DNA of 64,000 nucleotides from the NCBI GenBank assembly GCA_016219545.1, contig JACRMH010000062.1, positions 124,001 to 188,000 on the forward strand, in the 5' to 3' direction. This document shows, one piece after another, positions 24,957-33,526 of this stretch (the stretch's first letter is position 1; each line of letters starts with the position of its first letter). The notes beneath the pieces were generated by a model that saw only the letters and a program-made list of their open reading frames with translations, made no database searches and had not been told where the DNA came from. The position numbers were made by a program, and so were the translations under genes. This DNA is from Chloroflexota bacterium (GTDB lineage Bacteria > Chloroflexota > Anaerolineae > Anaerolineales > Villigracilaceae).

Positions 24957-27863
24957 TTATTCTCTTTGTACATCTTTCCATTGAGGATTCATTTTGCCTA
25001 CACATTCGATAATCTCACGGGCAACAATAGGAGGCAATTGCCCCCATGCTCGGTAGAATTCGCTTTCTGCCATAAAAATTCTGTTATTCTTAAACTTAAA
25101 TAATGGTTTATTATTGCTGTCGCCAATATTCGAGGCGGCTAATGTAAGGAATACTTCCATGTTCTGAACTTCGTCAATTGAGATGTGTATCCAGCCATCG
25201 TCAGTGCCATATTCCTTTGACATGATTGCGAACCAACGGTTGCGAGTTTCCTCATCGCTTTTTGTAGATTTTCTGACTTTTATCACTGTTGGTTCGCCTT
25301 TGTTATTATATTCTTTATCAGACTTCACGAGAACAAACTCTCGAATGATCGAAGAGCTAACTTTGGGGGTAACCTTACCGTTAGGTAAGTATTCTGGGGA
25401 TGATGTACAAATCACAACGCGAAAGCCCTGGGTGTACTCCATAGAAAAGGGACTGAGCCAATCGAGATGACGATATGAGCAGCGCAGATATTCGCCCTTA
25501 TTGTAATAAGAGCCACCACGTACCAAACGTGCTACGCTAGATTTTTCATCTTCACGTCCATCCTTTATGTTATATGGATATGCTTTGTTCGCACTGTGCG
25601 TCCATTCCCACACATTGCCCAACATATCTGTGCAACCATAAGGCGAATCGCCGTGAGGAGAATATAAACCAATTGGCGTTGTCCCACTTTTTTCGCTCTC
25701 ACGGGAATTGCAATTGTTTTTATCAAATGTGTTTCCCCAAGGATATTCTCGCCCATCAATTCCACGCGCAGCTTTTTCCCATTCAGCTTCGGTAGGTATG
25801 CGCACCATCATTCCTGATGGTAATTCGGCTTTGAGTAAGTCGTTCAACCATTTACAATAGCTCATCGCATCATCCCAATCTACATGAACAACAGGATGAT
25901 TCTTTTTCCTTTGCCAACGAAAAACTGGATGAGCGATTCCTTTAGTTTTGACATAATCAATGTATTGCTCGTTTGTAATCGGAAAACGCGCCATCCAATA
26001 ATCAAATGGAATATCTATGGTATGCCGAGGATATTCTTTAGGATAATCATCGCTCTCATTATCGTTATCGTTATCGTCTTCATTGTCATTGCCCATCAAA
26101 AATTTACCTGCAGGAACACAGACGAATTCCATACCATTAGAGAGGGTGAGTTTGCTTGAAGTTAGTGTAACAATTTTTGGTGCTACAGCCTGAGTAGGCA
26201 TTGGCACCGCAACAACATGAACATGGCTTCTCTCTATAACAGGGGACGCCACTATACGAAAACCAATGTCATTAAAGATACTGGGGTTGTGGTCGTCGAA
26301 ATCGCTGCGATAAGCACAACGAGCAGCATACCAATCCCCATCGCGAGCGAAGGAAGCACCGCGAGTCATATGGGAGCCGGAAGTTTTTCCGTCTTCACGA
26401 CCATCGCTAGATTGGTATGGATAATCTTTTTCAAAACTATGCGTCCATTCTGAAACATTACCTACCATATCGGCGCAGCCATAAGGCGAGTCGCCGTGTG
26501 GGGAAAATAAATCTACATCTGTAGTCTTGTTTTTTTCACTTTCGAATGTATTACATTTATTTTTATCAAATTCATTACCCCAAGGATACTCACGTCCATC
26601 TGTGCCCCGTGCGGCTTTTTCCCATTCAGCTTCAGTAGGTAAACGTAAAACCAACTCCGATGGCAATTCGACATTAAGCAGGGTATTCAGCCATTGGCAA
26701 TACTCCATTGCGTCCTTCCACATAATATTATATACAGGATGATTTTTTACATTTTCCCAGCCTTCACGCTTTACTATATGTTCCCAACCAACTATGGGAT
26801 ATTTAATTTGCTTGGCATTTACATAAACGGTATAGAGCTCGTTTGTGACAGGAAAACGAGCCATCCAATAATCGTAGGGGATATCTATAATGTGTTGAGG
26901 CTTTTCATTATCTTCAACATCATTACTTCCCATCAAAAACTTACCTGCTGGCACACGCATAAATTCCATGCCATTGGAGAGGGTAAGTTTATTATTCTTT
27001 AAATTAGCGGCTTGAACAGCAGACGGCTCTATAACCTTCACCTGAGCAAAAGGTTTCTGTTCAGCTAACAATGCAGTTTTGAAATCACCCGCCGATTTAT
27101 AGCGGTCTGTACGGCGTATCTGCATGGCACGTTGTATGGCGTCGCTAACAAATTTGGGAACGTTATCGTTTATGGTTTTGGCGGGCAGCGGCGGTTCGGC
27201 GTTGCCTACCATAATTTCCACGCTGTCGGCAGGCACTTTATTGGTCAATAGGCAGTACAGCGTTACTCCAAGCGAGTAAATATCACTTTGCGCATCCGTG
27301 CCTCCGATGCCATATTGTTCAGGCGAGGCAAAGTATGGGGTCAATCCACGCGCGCCTGTGCTGGTCTTTGCATTCACTTCAAATGCTTTTGCCAAGCCGA
27401 AGTCTACAAGCACAGCGTTATTCTGCGATGTAATACGAATATTCGCAGGCTTAATGTCACGGTGAATGATGGGGGGATTCTGATTATGGATGTAAATCAG
27501 CGCGTCGCAAATTTGAAGTGTCCATTTCAACGTATCTGTAAGAGGCAGAGCCTTGCCGTAATTGATGAGGGCTGTTTGTAGATCAATCCCATCCACAAAA
27601 TCCATCACCAGATATTGTCCCTGATCGGGGATGCTGAAATAATCCGTCACCCGCACCAAATGCGGGTGATTGAGATTTGCGAGCATGACTGCTTCACGCT
27701 TGAATTGCTTTTGTGCTTCGGCGCTTGGTTGCAGGTTTTCCTTAATAGCGCAATATCTCTGCAAGTTCTCGTCCCATACTTTGTAGACTGCGCCAAATCC
27801 GCCCTCGCCAAGGACGGAAAGGATTTTATAGCGATTGTTGAAGACTTGTCCTTTTTGCAGCAT
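24957..27863 (-). CDS. Serine/threonine protein kinase with two FGE-sulfatase (formylglycine-generating enzyme-like) domains
   Basis: A 968-residue multidomain protein. Residues 10-265 are an active-looking Hanks kinase: Gly loop GEGGFG (19-24), Lys41, HRDIKPANI (134-142), DFG (154-156) and an APE-like SPEQ. Two FGE-sulfatase domains follow at about 295-555 and 575-835, each with FLMG, PVTNE/PITNE, LPTEAEWEKAARGTDGREYPWGN-like motifs, SPYGCADMVGNVSEWTHS-like motifs and an RGGS/RGAS segment. The last 130 residues are a separate unrecognised domain. No membrane segment is seen, so it is probably cytoplasmic. The two FGE copies arose by internal duplication. The copper-binding cysteine pair of true FGE is not seen, so they are probably binding domains. 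Confidence 0.88.
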   Translation of the reverse strand: MLQKGQVFNNRYKILSVLGEGGFGAVYKVWDENLQRYCAIKENLQPSAEAQKQFKREAVMLANLNHPHLVRVTDYFSIPDQGQYLVMDFVDGIDLQTALINYGKALPLTDTLKWTLQICDALIYIHNQNPPIIHRDIKPANIRITSQNNAVLVDFGLAKAFEVNAKTSTGARGLTPYFASPEQYGIGGTDAQSDIYSLGVTLYCLLTNKVPADSVEIMVGNAEPPLPAKTINDNVPKFVSDAIQRAMQIRRTDRYKSAGDFKTALLAEQKPFAQVKVIEPSAVQAANLKNNKLTLSNGMEFMRVPAGKFLMGSNDVEDNEKPQHIIDIPYDYWMARFPVTNELYTVYVNAKQIKYPIVGWEHIVKREGWENVKNHPVYNIMWKDAMEYCQWLNTLLNVELPSELVLRLPTEAEWEKAARGTDGREYPWGNEFDKNKCNTFESEKNKTTDVDLFSPHGDSPYGCADMVGNVSEWTHSFEKDYPYQSSDGREDGKTSGSHMTRGASFARDGDWYAARCAYRSDFDDHNPSIFNDIGFRIVASPVIERSHVHVVAVPMPTQAVAPKIVTLTSSKLTLSNGMEFVCVPAGKFLMGNDNEDDNDNDNESDDYPKEYPRHTIDIPFDYWMARFPITNEQYIDYVKTKGIAHPVFRWQRKKNHPVVHVDWDDAMSYCKWLNDLLKAELPSGMMVRIPTEAEWEKAARGIDGREYPWGNTFDKNNCNSRESEKSGTTPIGLYSPHGDSPYGCTDMLGNVWEWTHSANKAYPYNIKDGREDEKSSVARLVRGGSYYNKGEYLRCSYRHLDWLSPFSMEYTQGFRVVICTSSPEYLPNGKVTPKVSSSIIREFVLVKSDKEYNNKGEPTVIKVRKSTKSDEETRNRWFAIMSKEYGTDDGWIHISIDEVQNMEVFLTLAASNIGDSNNKPLFKFKNNRIFMAESEFYRAWGQLPPIVAREIIECVGKMNPQWKDVQRE

Positions 27864-27881
27864 ACGTTTCCCTATTTGAGC

Positions 27882-27900
27882 CTATCATTATCCATGATAG
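27882..27900. promoter_or_regulatory. Inverted repeat upstream of the kinase gene
   Basis: CTATCAT (27882-27888) and ATGATAG (27894-27900) are 7-bp arms with a 5-base spacer, 19 bases upstream of the kinase start at 27863. It could be an operator or a leader hairpin. On the minus strand a weak promoter (TAGACA, 16 bases, TAAACT) lies just upstream of and overlapping it. Confidence 0.35.
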
Positions 27901-27961
27901 TTTAGTCCACAGTTGAGGTTTGTCTATCCAATATAATACAACAAGAGATGAAAAAGAGCAG

Positions 27962-28723
27962 TTAATATTTCCCTTTCAGTTCCTTCTCTGGCAAAACGAT
28001 TCTCCCCTCTTTTATATCCCCCACCATAAGGATATGCTCCGCCTTATTCACGGACATCCATGCTGTATAAGCCGCGATGATCGCGTCCAATTGAGCGGAC
28101 GAATACAATAACTCCAACGGCCAGTCACCTTTGGTGACCTTATAGCGCGTGATCTCTTCGAAAAAATCCATGGGGTCTTTGATGCGAAGTCCGCGCTCGT
28201 AAAGGATCAACTGTCTCTGCAGGCGGCCTTCGAGTGACGACTGCGGCAAGGGGACTTGTCCTACCAGCACGGAATAACACCCGTGCGAATTGGTCTCCAA
28301 AACTTGCAATGCAGAATCCGGTTCGGGATATTTTTTGAAGCCGATCTTTTCCAACTTGCGATATAGGGCAAAACCAGTTTGCATCCATTCGGGACAAGCG
28401 CTCACAGTTGCAGGAGTACGGGGAATATTGATGCCGTGCTCGCGTAACTCCAGTTCTGCCAGGCGTAACTCAATGCGGCGAAGCTGGTAAGGCGTGAGCA
28501 TTTTCTTCTTCATGCCCTCGCCTACAAGTCCGCGGTTTACTCCCGAAGGCGCATTGACAGCCACCGTAGCCGTGCTCTGACCATCAAGGAATGCGGTCAC
28601 ATCCTCCATTTCACCGTCAGCCAGCGCGATAAGATTCAGGTCGCGGTCGAGAGCGGCGTAGGTGAAGGATCTGTGCCCGGAGTTCAGGTCAATGCCGATG
28701 AAAGTGGAGTCGTTGAATAGCAT
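27962..28723 (-). CDS. DUF429 family protein
   Basis: A 253-residue soluble protein of the RNase H-like fold superfamily. The first strand FIGIDLNSGHRSFTYAALD and the segment ATVAVNAPSGVNRGLV carry the acidic/hydroxyl residues typical of DUF429 proteins. The later motif SAQLDAIIAAYTAW is the family's C-terminal block (usually D-x-DA-x-A). The biochemical role is not known. It is upstream of, and on the same strand as, the kinase gene, and divergent from tlpA. Confidence 0.75.
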   Translation of the reverse strand: MLFNDSTFIGIDLNSGHRSFTYAALDRDLNLIALADGEMEDVTAFLDGQSTATVAVNAPSGVNRGLVGEGMKKKMLTPYQLRRIELRLAELELREHGINIPRTPATVSACPEWMQTGFALYRKLEKIGFKKYPEPDSALQVLETNSHGCYSVLVGQVPLPQSSLEGRLQRQLILYERGLRIKDPMDFFEEITRYKVTKGDWPLELLYSSAQLDAIIAAYTAWMSVNKAEHILMVGDIKEGRIVLPEKELKGKY

Positions 28724-28803
28724 GGGTAAGTTATCAAGTACACAAGTAGACAGGTATTGAGTAAGCCAATTTTACACCCCATTTCATTTAGACTCGAGTA
28801 AAT

Positions 28804-29346
28804 ATGAACAAAACACAGCGAATCACCCAATATGCCCTTATTCTTATCGCGGGAGCTTTATGGATAGCACATTCAGTGGATAAAAGCGGCGTATCCACGT
28901 CTGGAAAGATCTCTGCGCCACAAGCGGGGTTTGCCGCCCCAAACTTCTCACTCCAAACATTGGATGGCGTTTCCTACACACTTGCAGACCTGCGCGGTCA
29001 GGCTGTGCTGGTAAACCTTTGGGCAACGTGGTGTCCGCCCTGCCGCGCTGAAATGCCCGCCATTGAGAAGATGTACGAAGAGTACAAAGGACAGGGCTTT
29101 ATCGTCCTGGCGGTCAACATGACCTATCAGGATGATCCGCTTAAAGTGGAACCCTTCGCCAAAGAATACAACCTCACCTTCCCCATCCTGCTGGAAGGAA
29201 CCGGGAACGTCGCATCGGCATATCAATTGCAGTCCCTGCCATCCTCGTTTTTTATTGACCGCAATGGGGTCATCAGCGAAGTGGTTATCGGCGGGCCGAT
29301 GTCTGAGGTCCTGCTTCGTACCCGCATTGAAAAAATCTTAAAATAA
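28804..29346 (+). CDS. TlpA/ResA-like membrane-anchored thiol-disulfide oxidoreductase
   Basis: A 180-residue protein with an N-terminal signal anchor (about residues 8-24, ITQYALILIAGALWIAH) and an extracytoplasmic thioredoxin fold. The AhpC/TSA-type opening FAAPNFSLQTLDGVSYTLADLRGQAVLVNLWATWCPPCRAEMP contains the redox-active CPPC motif at about residues 77-80. The cis-proline region is SLPSSFFIDRNG. ResA/TlpA proteins reduce disulfides outside the membrane, often for cytochrome c maturation. It is the first of three closely packed genes with the Lgt-like protein and FolB; the functional link is unclear. Confidence 0.88.
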   Translation: MNKTQRITQYALILIAGALWIAHSVDKSGVSTSGKISAPQAGFAAPNFSLQTLDGVSYTLADLRGQAVLVNLWATWCPPCRAEMPAIEKMYEEYKGQGFIVLAVNMTYQDDPLKVEPFAKEYNLTFPILLEGTGNVASAYQLQSLPSSFFIDRNGVISEVVIGGPMSEVLLRTRIEKILK

Positions 29347-29347
29347 A

Positions 29348-30070
29348 ATGCTGACCTTATTCCGCGCCCTCTTCTCACCACCCCGCCACATGATCCTGCT
29401 TGTCATCGCAACATGGATCGGACTCTCTCTCGCCGAAAAACGCGCCGAACGTCACGGCGTTGGCAGGGATGATCTCAACAACATTATCTTCTACAGCCTG
29501 ACCGCATTCGTTATCGGCGGAAGAATTTCTTTCGTACTGCAAAACTTGTCCGCGTTTATGAAAAGTCCAGTCGGCATCGTTTCCATCAACCCCGATCTGT
29601 TTGACCCGCTTGGCGGCATTGGTTTTGTGTTCATCGCTGCGCTCATATTCGGGCAGGCACGCGGCTTATCTTTTTGGCACACGCTGGATGCGCTGACTCC
29701 ATTCTTCGCAGTGCTTGCAATTGGGTTGGGGTTGAGTCATCTTGCCGCCGGTACTTCCTTTGGAAAAGAAACCGGACTGCCCTGGGGCATCAACCTGTGG
29801 AATGCGACGCGACATCCGACTCAACTTTACGAAACGCTCGCCTCTCTTCTGACCTTTATCCTGCTCAGGCTCAAGAAGCATGACCCACGCCCGGGCATCC
29901 TCTTCCTCACCTTCGCCGCCTTCACAAGCGGTTTACAATTGTTCATCCAGGCATTCCGCGCAGACAGCATTCTGATCTTTAACGGTTACCGTCAGGGACA
30001 AGTCATTGCATGGATCGCGCTGGTGTTGATATTTATTCTGTTTGAATATCGGTTGAAGGAGAAAATATAA
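29348..30070 (+). CDS. Prolipoprotein diacylglyceryl transferase (Lgt) family protein, probably non-canonical
   Basis: A polytopic membrane protein of 240 residues with about seven membrane segments. The Lgt-like motif RHPTQLYE (about residue 157) is well kept. However, the family's GRxGNFxNGELxGR signature, which carries catalytic Arg and Asn, is replaced here by GLGLSHLAAGTSFGKET, and the HGG motif by PLGG. It may be a paralogue with another role rather than the cell's main Lgt. It begins one base after tlpA and overlaps the folB start by one base. Confidence 0.7.
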   Translation: MLTLFRALFSPPRHMILLVIATWIGLSLAEKRAERHGVGRDDLNNIIFYSLTAFVIGGRISFVLQNLSAFMKSPVGIVSINPDLFDPLGGIGFVFIAALIFGQARGLSFWHTLDALTPFFAVLAIGLGLSHLAAGTSFGKETGLPWGINLWNATRHPTQLYETLASLLTFILLRLKKHDPRPGILFLTFAAFTSGLQLFIQAFRADSILIFNGYRQGQVIAWIALVLIFILFEYRLKEKI

Positions 30071-30432
30071 TGGACAAGGTCATCATCCAAAACCTGCGCG
30101 CAACGGTCATACTCGGCATTCATGACTGGGAGCGCATCACTTTGCGGGAGATCATCATCAATGCAACACTGTTTGCAGATACGCGTCCCGCCGCGTTGAG
30201 CGATGACATCGTTGATTGCGTCAATTACAGCGACATGTCAAAAAAACTCCGCGCTCACGCGGAAAGCGCGGCGCGGATGACTATCGAAGCGCTGGCGGGC
30301 GACCTCGTGGAAATCTGTCTGCAAGAGCCGAGGGTGTTGAAAGCCATCGTGCGGGTGGATAAACCCGGGGCTGTGCCGGAAGCTGATTCAGTGGCAGTAG
30401 AAGTCGAGCGCGAGAAGCAGGCTCAAGGTTAA
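30070..30432 (+). CDS. folB: Dihydroneopterin aldolase
   Basis: A 120-residue protein of usual FolB length. It has VIIQNLRATVILGIHDWERITLREIIINATLF at the N-terminus (E. coli FolB: IxxLxxxxxIGVYDWE) and VDCVNYSDMSKKLRAHAESA in the middle; the catalytic Lys is in LKAIVRVDKPGAVPEADSVAVEVER. It cleaves dihydroneopterin to hydroxymethyl-dihydropterin in folate synthesis. Its ATG overlaps the previous stop (TAATG). It converges on folE, the first folate enzyme, 30 bases away. Confidence 0.9.
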   Translation: MDKVIIQNLRATVILGIHDWERITLREIIINATLFADTRPAALSDDIVDCVNYSDMSKKLRAHAESAARMTIEALAGDLVEICLQEPRVLKAIVRVDKPGAVPEADSVAVEVEREKQAQG

Positions 30433-30461
30433 GATAGAAGCGCGCTCTTCATCCACAAAAA

Positions 30462-31085
30462 TTAAATCTGCAACGGCATCTCACCGCGCGATATGTTGGC
30501 GAGGAATTCCTGCCTCGTAGCGAGGTTGGCGCGGAATGCGCCGTGCATGGCGGAGGTGGTCATGCGCGCATCATGTTTTTTGACGCCGCGCATCATGGAG
30601 CATAAATGCATGGCTTCAACAACGACAGCCACGCCCTGCGGCTTGAGCAAGTCGCGCAGGAAATCCGCGATCTGGCGGGTCATGCGTTCCTGCACTTGCA
30701 GGCGGCGCGCGTACATATCCACAATGCGGGGAATCTTGGAGAGTCCCAATACCTTGCCATCGGGGATATAGGCAACATGGGCACGCCCGATGAACGGCAG
30801 CATGTGATGCTCACATAAACTATAGAACTCAATGTCGCGTACGAGCACCATTTCATCGTACTGCACTTCAAACAGTGCGCCGTTGATAATGACTTTTGGG
30901 TCCATCGTATAACCGCCAAGCAATTCATGATACATGCGCGCCACACGCCGGGGCGTGAACTGCAGACCCTCGCGGCTTGGGTCTTCCCCAACGGCCTTTA
31001 ATATCTGGCTGACGGCGCTCTCGATCGAGGAGTTATCGATACCGTCATCGTTTGAAGTGTTCTCAATTACATCGTCAAATTCCAT
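30462..31085 (-). CDS. folE: GTP cyclohydrolase I
   Basis: A 207-residue type IA enzyme. Zinc ligands and active-site residues are in YSLCEHHMLPFIGRAHVAYIP and HLCSMMRGVKKHDARMTTSAMHG; the GEDPSREGLQFTPRRVARMYHELLGGY segment is typical. It converts GTP to dihydroneopterin triphosphate for folate or pterins. ATG 31085, six bases after GGAG, is chosen over an in-frame start at 31103. Together with folB opposite and phhB elsewhere it shows that pterin metabolism is present. Confidence 0.94.
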   Translation of the reverse strand: MEFDDVIENTSNDDGIDNSSIESAVSQILKAVGEDPSREGLQFTPRRVARMYHELLGGYTMDPKVIINGALFEVQYDEMVLVRDIEFYSLCEHHMLPFIGRAHVAYIPDGKVLGLSKIPRIVDMYARRLQVQERMTRQIADFLRDLLKPQGVAVVVEAMHLCSMMRGVKKHDARMTTSAMHGAFRANLATRQEFLANISRGEMPLQI

Positions 31086-31134
31086 TTTTTCTCCAATAAA
31101 CAAAATTTATTCCGGGATCTACTCAAGTGTAAAT

Positions 31135-31175
31135 CAAAAACTGGACTGACAGCAATGCCGCCAGTCCAGTTTTTG
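31135..31175 (-). terminator. Rho-independent terminator after hpf
   Basis: ACTGGACTG (31140-31148) and CAGTCCAGT (31162-31170) form a perfect 9-bp stem flanked by AAAAA on the left (T run on the minus strand) and TTTTT on the right. It ends the hpf transcript. Confidence 0.85.
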
Positions 31176-31185
31176 TCAAATCTGA

Positions 31186-31749
31186 TCAACCGAGTTCTGG
31201 CTCGATCAACCCGTAACTTCCATTGCGACGGCGGTAAAGCACATTGATCTTGCTGGTCTGTGCATTATAAAAGATAAAGAAGTTATCGTGTCCCAGATTA
31301 CGCATCTGGACCACCGCCTCTTCTTCATCCATGGGATATAACACAAACTTCTTTTTGCGCGCTACAAGCGGGGAAAGCTCGCCCGTTACATCGTCAATGA
31401 TCGGCTCGGCGGCCTCCGCGGCAGAGCGTCCATCGCCGCGCCCGTGTTGATGTTTACCCTTGTATCTTTCGATCTGGCCTTGCATTTTGTCGAGCGCGAG
31501 GTCAAATGCTGCCAGGACTTCATCGGCACGCTCCTCGGTGCGAAGCGTAAATCCCTTGCCATACACTGTGATCTGCGCCACATTACGGTCAACGGCGTTG
31601 CGTGCGGCCTTGTAATGCGTCAACTCCACACGCGCCTCTACAACTGACGGCAGATAATGTTCGAAATTACCTGCCTTCTTGTTCACATACTCTTCGATCT
31701 TTTCGGTCAACCTGATATTGCGTGTCTGAACTTCCACTTTGTTGGACAT
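31186..31749 (-). CDS. hpf: Long-form ribosome hibernation promoting factor
   Basis: A 187-residue protein with an N-terminal S30AE domain (about residues 1-105, VEVQTRNIRLTEKIEEYVNKKAGNFEHYLP) and a C-terminal dimerisation domain (about 125-187, KKFVLYPMDEEEAVVQMRNLGHDNFFIFYNAQTSKINVLYRRRNGSYGLIEPE). This is the long HPF that dimerises 70S ribosomes into 100S particles in stationary phase. AAGGAGG precedes ATG. It is a monocistronic-looking unit with its own terminator. Confidence 0.95.
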   Translation of the reverse strand: MSNKVEVQTRNIRLTEKIEEYVNKKAGNFEHYLPSVVEARVELTHYKAARNAVDRNVAQITVYGKGFTLRTEERADEVLAAFDLALDKMQGQIERYKGKHQHGRGDGRSAAEAAEPIIDDVTGELSPLVARKKKFVLYPMDEEEAVVQMRNLGHDNFFIFYNAQTSKINVLYRRRNGSYGLIEPELG

Positions 31750-31790
31750 ACGTCCTCCTTATAGGGATGAAAAGTCACGTACACAAACAC

Positions 31791-32519
31791 TCACGCGTGC
31801 TTTAAACCATGGTGCGGCAGCGCGCGAGCGACTGTCAACGCGTATACATCTTTTGCGCCGGATAAATAAAGCGCCCCTGCACTGGACGATAAAGTTGATC
31901 CTGTTGTAGAAACATCATCCACCACGAGAATATTTTTCCCATTCACTTCCACCCCGGCCCGAAACGCTTCCTTGACATTTTCCCTGCGCTCCTGCTTGGT
32001 CAACCCCACTTGCGAACGAGTCTCTTTGCTGCGCATCAATCCGTTTGATGAGTATTCCACATTCAGGGACATTGCGAGCGGCTTCGCGATCATTCCAACC
32101 TGATTATAGCCCCGTTCCTTGAGTCTTTGTTTTCCCAGGGGGACGGGTATCACCATGTCAAGCGGCCAATTTAATTCCCGAACAAAGGTCACCATTTGCG
32201 AAGCAAGCGCCTCACCCATTGAAAGGTCACGGCGGTATTTCAGTTTGTGTAGTGCGGTTTGAACCGGGTCTTCAAAAACGGTCCATGCCCTTAATGCGCG
32301 AAAATGCGGCCTATCCGCGCGGCAGGTCTCACAAACGCCTGCCTTATCCAACGGAAGACCGCATATATCACAAAGATTCTCGTTCAATATTTTTACGCGC
32401 CCCTGACACTCTGCACACCAACGCGACCCGACTTTCCCGCAACCTCCGCAAAGGGGAGGAAAAAGAAGGTCAAGGGCGGTCCACAGGGAACGATACAGGG
32501 TATAGGACAAATTGGCCAA
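31791..32519 (-). CDS. comF: ComF family protein (phosphoribosyltransferase-like)
   Basis: A 242-residue protein with an N-terminal double zinc ribbon (CGGCGKVG-WCAEC and CDICGLP-CETC, about residues 20-65) and a C-terminal PRTase domain with the PRPP loop NILVVDDVSTTGSTL. The segment LKERGYNQVGMIAKPLA and SKETRSQVGLTKQERRENVKEAF are the family's hallmarks. ComF proteins take part in DNA uptake at natural transformation. The frame has no ATG near its start, so TTG at 32519 is used. It is next to the Tad pilus operon. Confidence 0.88.
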   Translation of the reverse strand: MANLSYTLYRSLWTALDLLFPPLCGGCGKVGSRWCAECQGRVKILNENLCDICGLPLDKAGVCETCRADRPHFRALRAWTVFEDPVQTALHKLKYRRDLSMGEALASQMVTFVRELNWPLDMVIPVPLGKQRLKERGYNQVGMIAKPLAMSLNVEYSSNGLMRSKETRSQVGLTKQERRENVKEAFRAGVEVNGKNILVVDDVSTTGSTLSSSAGALYLSGAKDVYALTVARALPHHGLKHA

Positions 32520-32558
32520 TGATGTCCATCCAATAAAATGTGACAGTTTATTTAGGTA

Positions 32559-33524
32559 TTACCCTCCCATGATCGGACCAAAGGCCTTTGCAATTTGAAA
32601 TGCCGCAGGAGCCATAAGAACTATCATGATGGATGGAAAAGTCAGCAAGGCCATGGGGATGATCATCTTGACCGGGGCTTTATGCGCCAACTCTTCAGCA
32701 AACTGGCGGCGCTTCATGCGCATCTGGTCAGATTGAATGCGAAGCACTTTCGCCAAACTAACGCCGAGAATCTGGCTTTGAACGACAGCCGCGACAAAGC
32801 TGGTCAGTTCAGGCAGCCCGAGCCGGTCGGCCATGTCACGTAATGCTTCACGCTGCGGCTTGCCCAACTGAACTTCGCGGATGCACCGCCCGAACATGAT
32901 CGAAAGTTCGTTCTCCCATTTTTCGCTTACCTTTGCCATGGCGGCATCAAAGCCCAAACCGGCTTCCACGCAAATCGTCAATAGGTCAAGGGCATCCGGC
33001 ATGGCTTTGCGCACTTCGTTCTGACGGCGATTAATTCGACTCTGCAGCCATAGCTGCGGAAAGAAAAACCCTAAGGCAGTGAAAATGCCCACGACAAGAA
33101 CAACCCTTCCAAGCGGCCATTTGCTTGTTGAAAGCAAAGAGATCATCAACAGGAGTCCGCCAAAGACGCCTGCACCAACAAAACGCGTCGCCAGAAACGT
33201 TGCCGCATCAATCCGGCCGGGGTTCCCGGCTAATTCCAGTTTGCGTGTTGTCTCCTCCAAAAGCTTTTGGGGGGTAAAGCGCGTGGAAATTTCGCCAACC
33301 TTTTTTATAACCGGAATCACCACACGTTCCGTAAAAGGTTGTTGCAGCTCGATATCTTCAAGGGAAACATTTTCACCGCGCTGGGTCGCTTCGGCCAAAC
33401 GAGCCATGACGGGATCGGATTCATCCTGCTGGTTCTTATTGGAAAAGCGTGATCCTACAACGACGACCGCAATGGCGGCGCCAACAATCACGATCCCTAT
33501 TATGATCCCTACAAGCGTTGTCAT
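32559..33524 (-). CDS. tadC: Tad pilus assembly inner-membrane protein TadC (T2SSF domain)
   Basis: A 321-residue membrane protein: one N-terminal segment (about 4-24), a pair near 120-160, the T2SSF/GspF cytoplasmic helical domain (MPDALDLLTICVEAGLGFDAAMAKVSEKWENELS; GVSLAKVLRIQSDQMRMKRRQFAEELAHKAPVKMIIPMALLTFPSIMIVLMAPA), and a C-terminal segment. TadC works with TadB as the platform of the Tad pilus motor. It starts two bases after tadB and is the last gene of the operon. Confidence 0.9.
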   Translation of the reverse strand: MTTLVGIIIGIVIVGAAIAVVVVGSRFSNKNQQDESDPVMARLAEATQRGENVSLEDIELQQPFTERVVIPVIKKVGEISTRFTPQKLLEETTRKLELAGNPGRIDAATFLATRFVGAGVFGGLLLMISLLSTSKWPLGRVVLVVGIFTALGFFFPQLWLQSRINRRQNEVRKAMPDALDLLTICVEAGLGFDAAMAKVSEKWENELSIMFGRCIREVQLGKPQREALRDMADRLGLPELTSFVAAVVQSQILGVSLAKVLRIQSDQMRMKRRQFAEELAHKAPVKMIIPMALLTFPSIMIVLMAPAAFQIAKAFGPIMGG

Positions 33525-33526
33525 TT

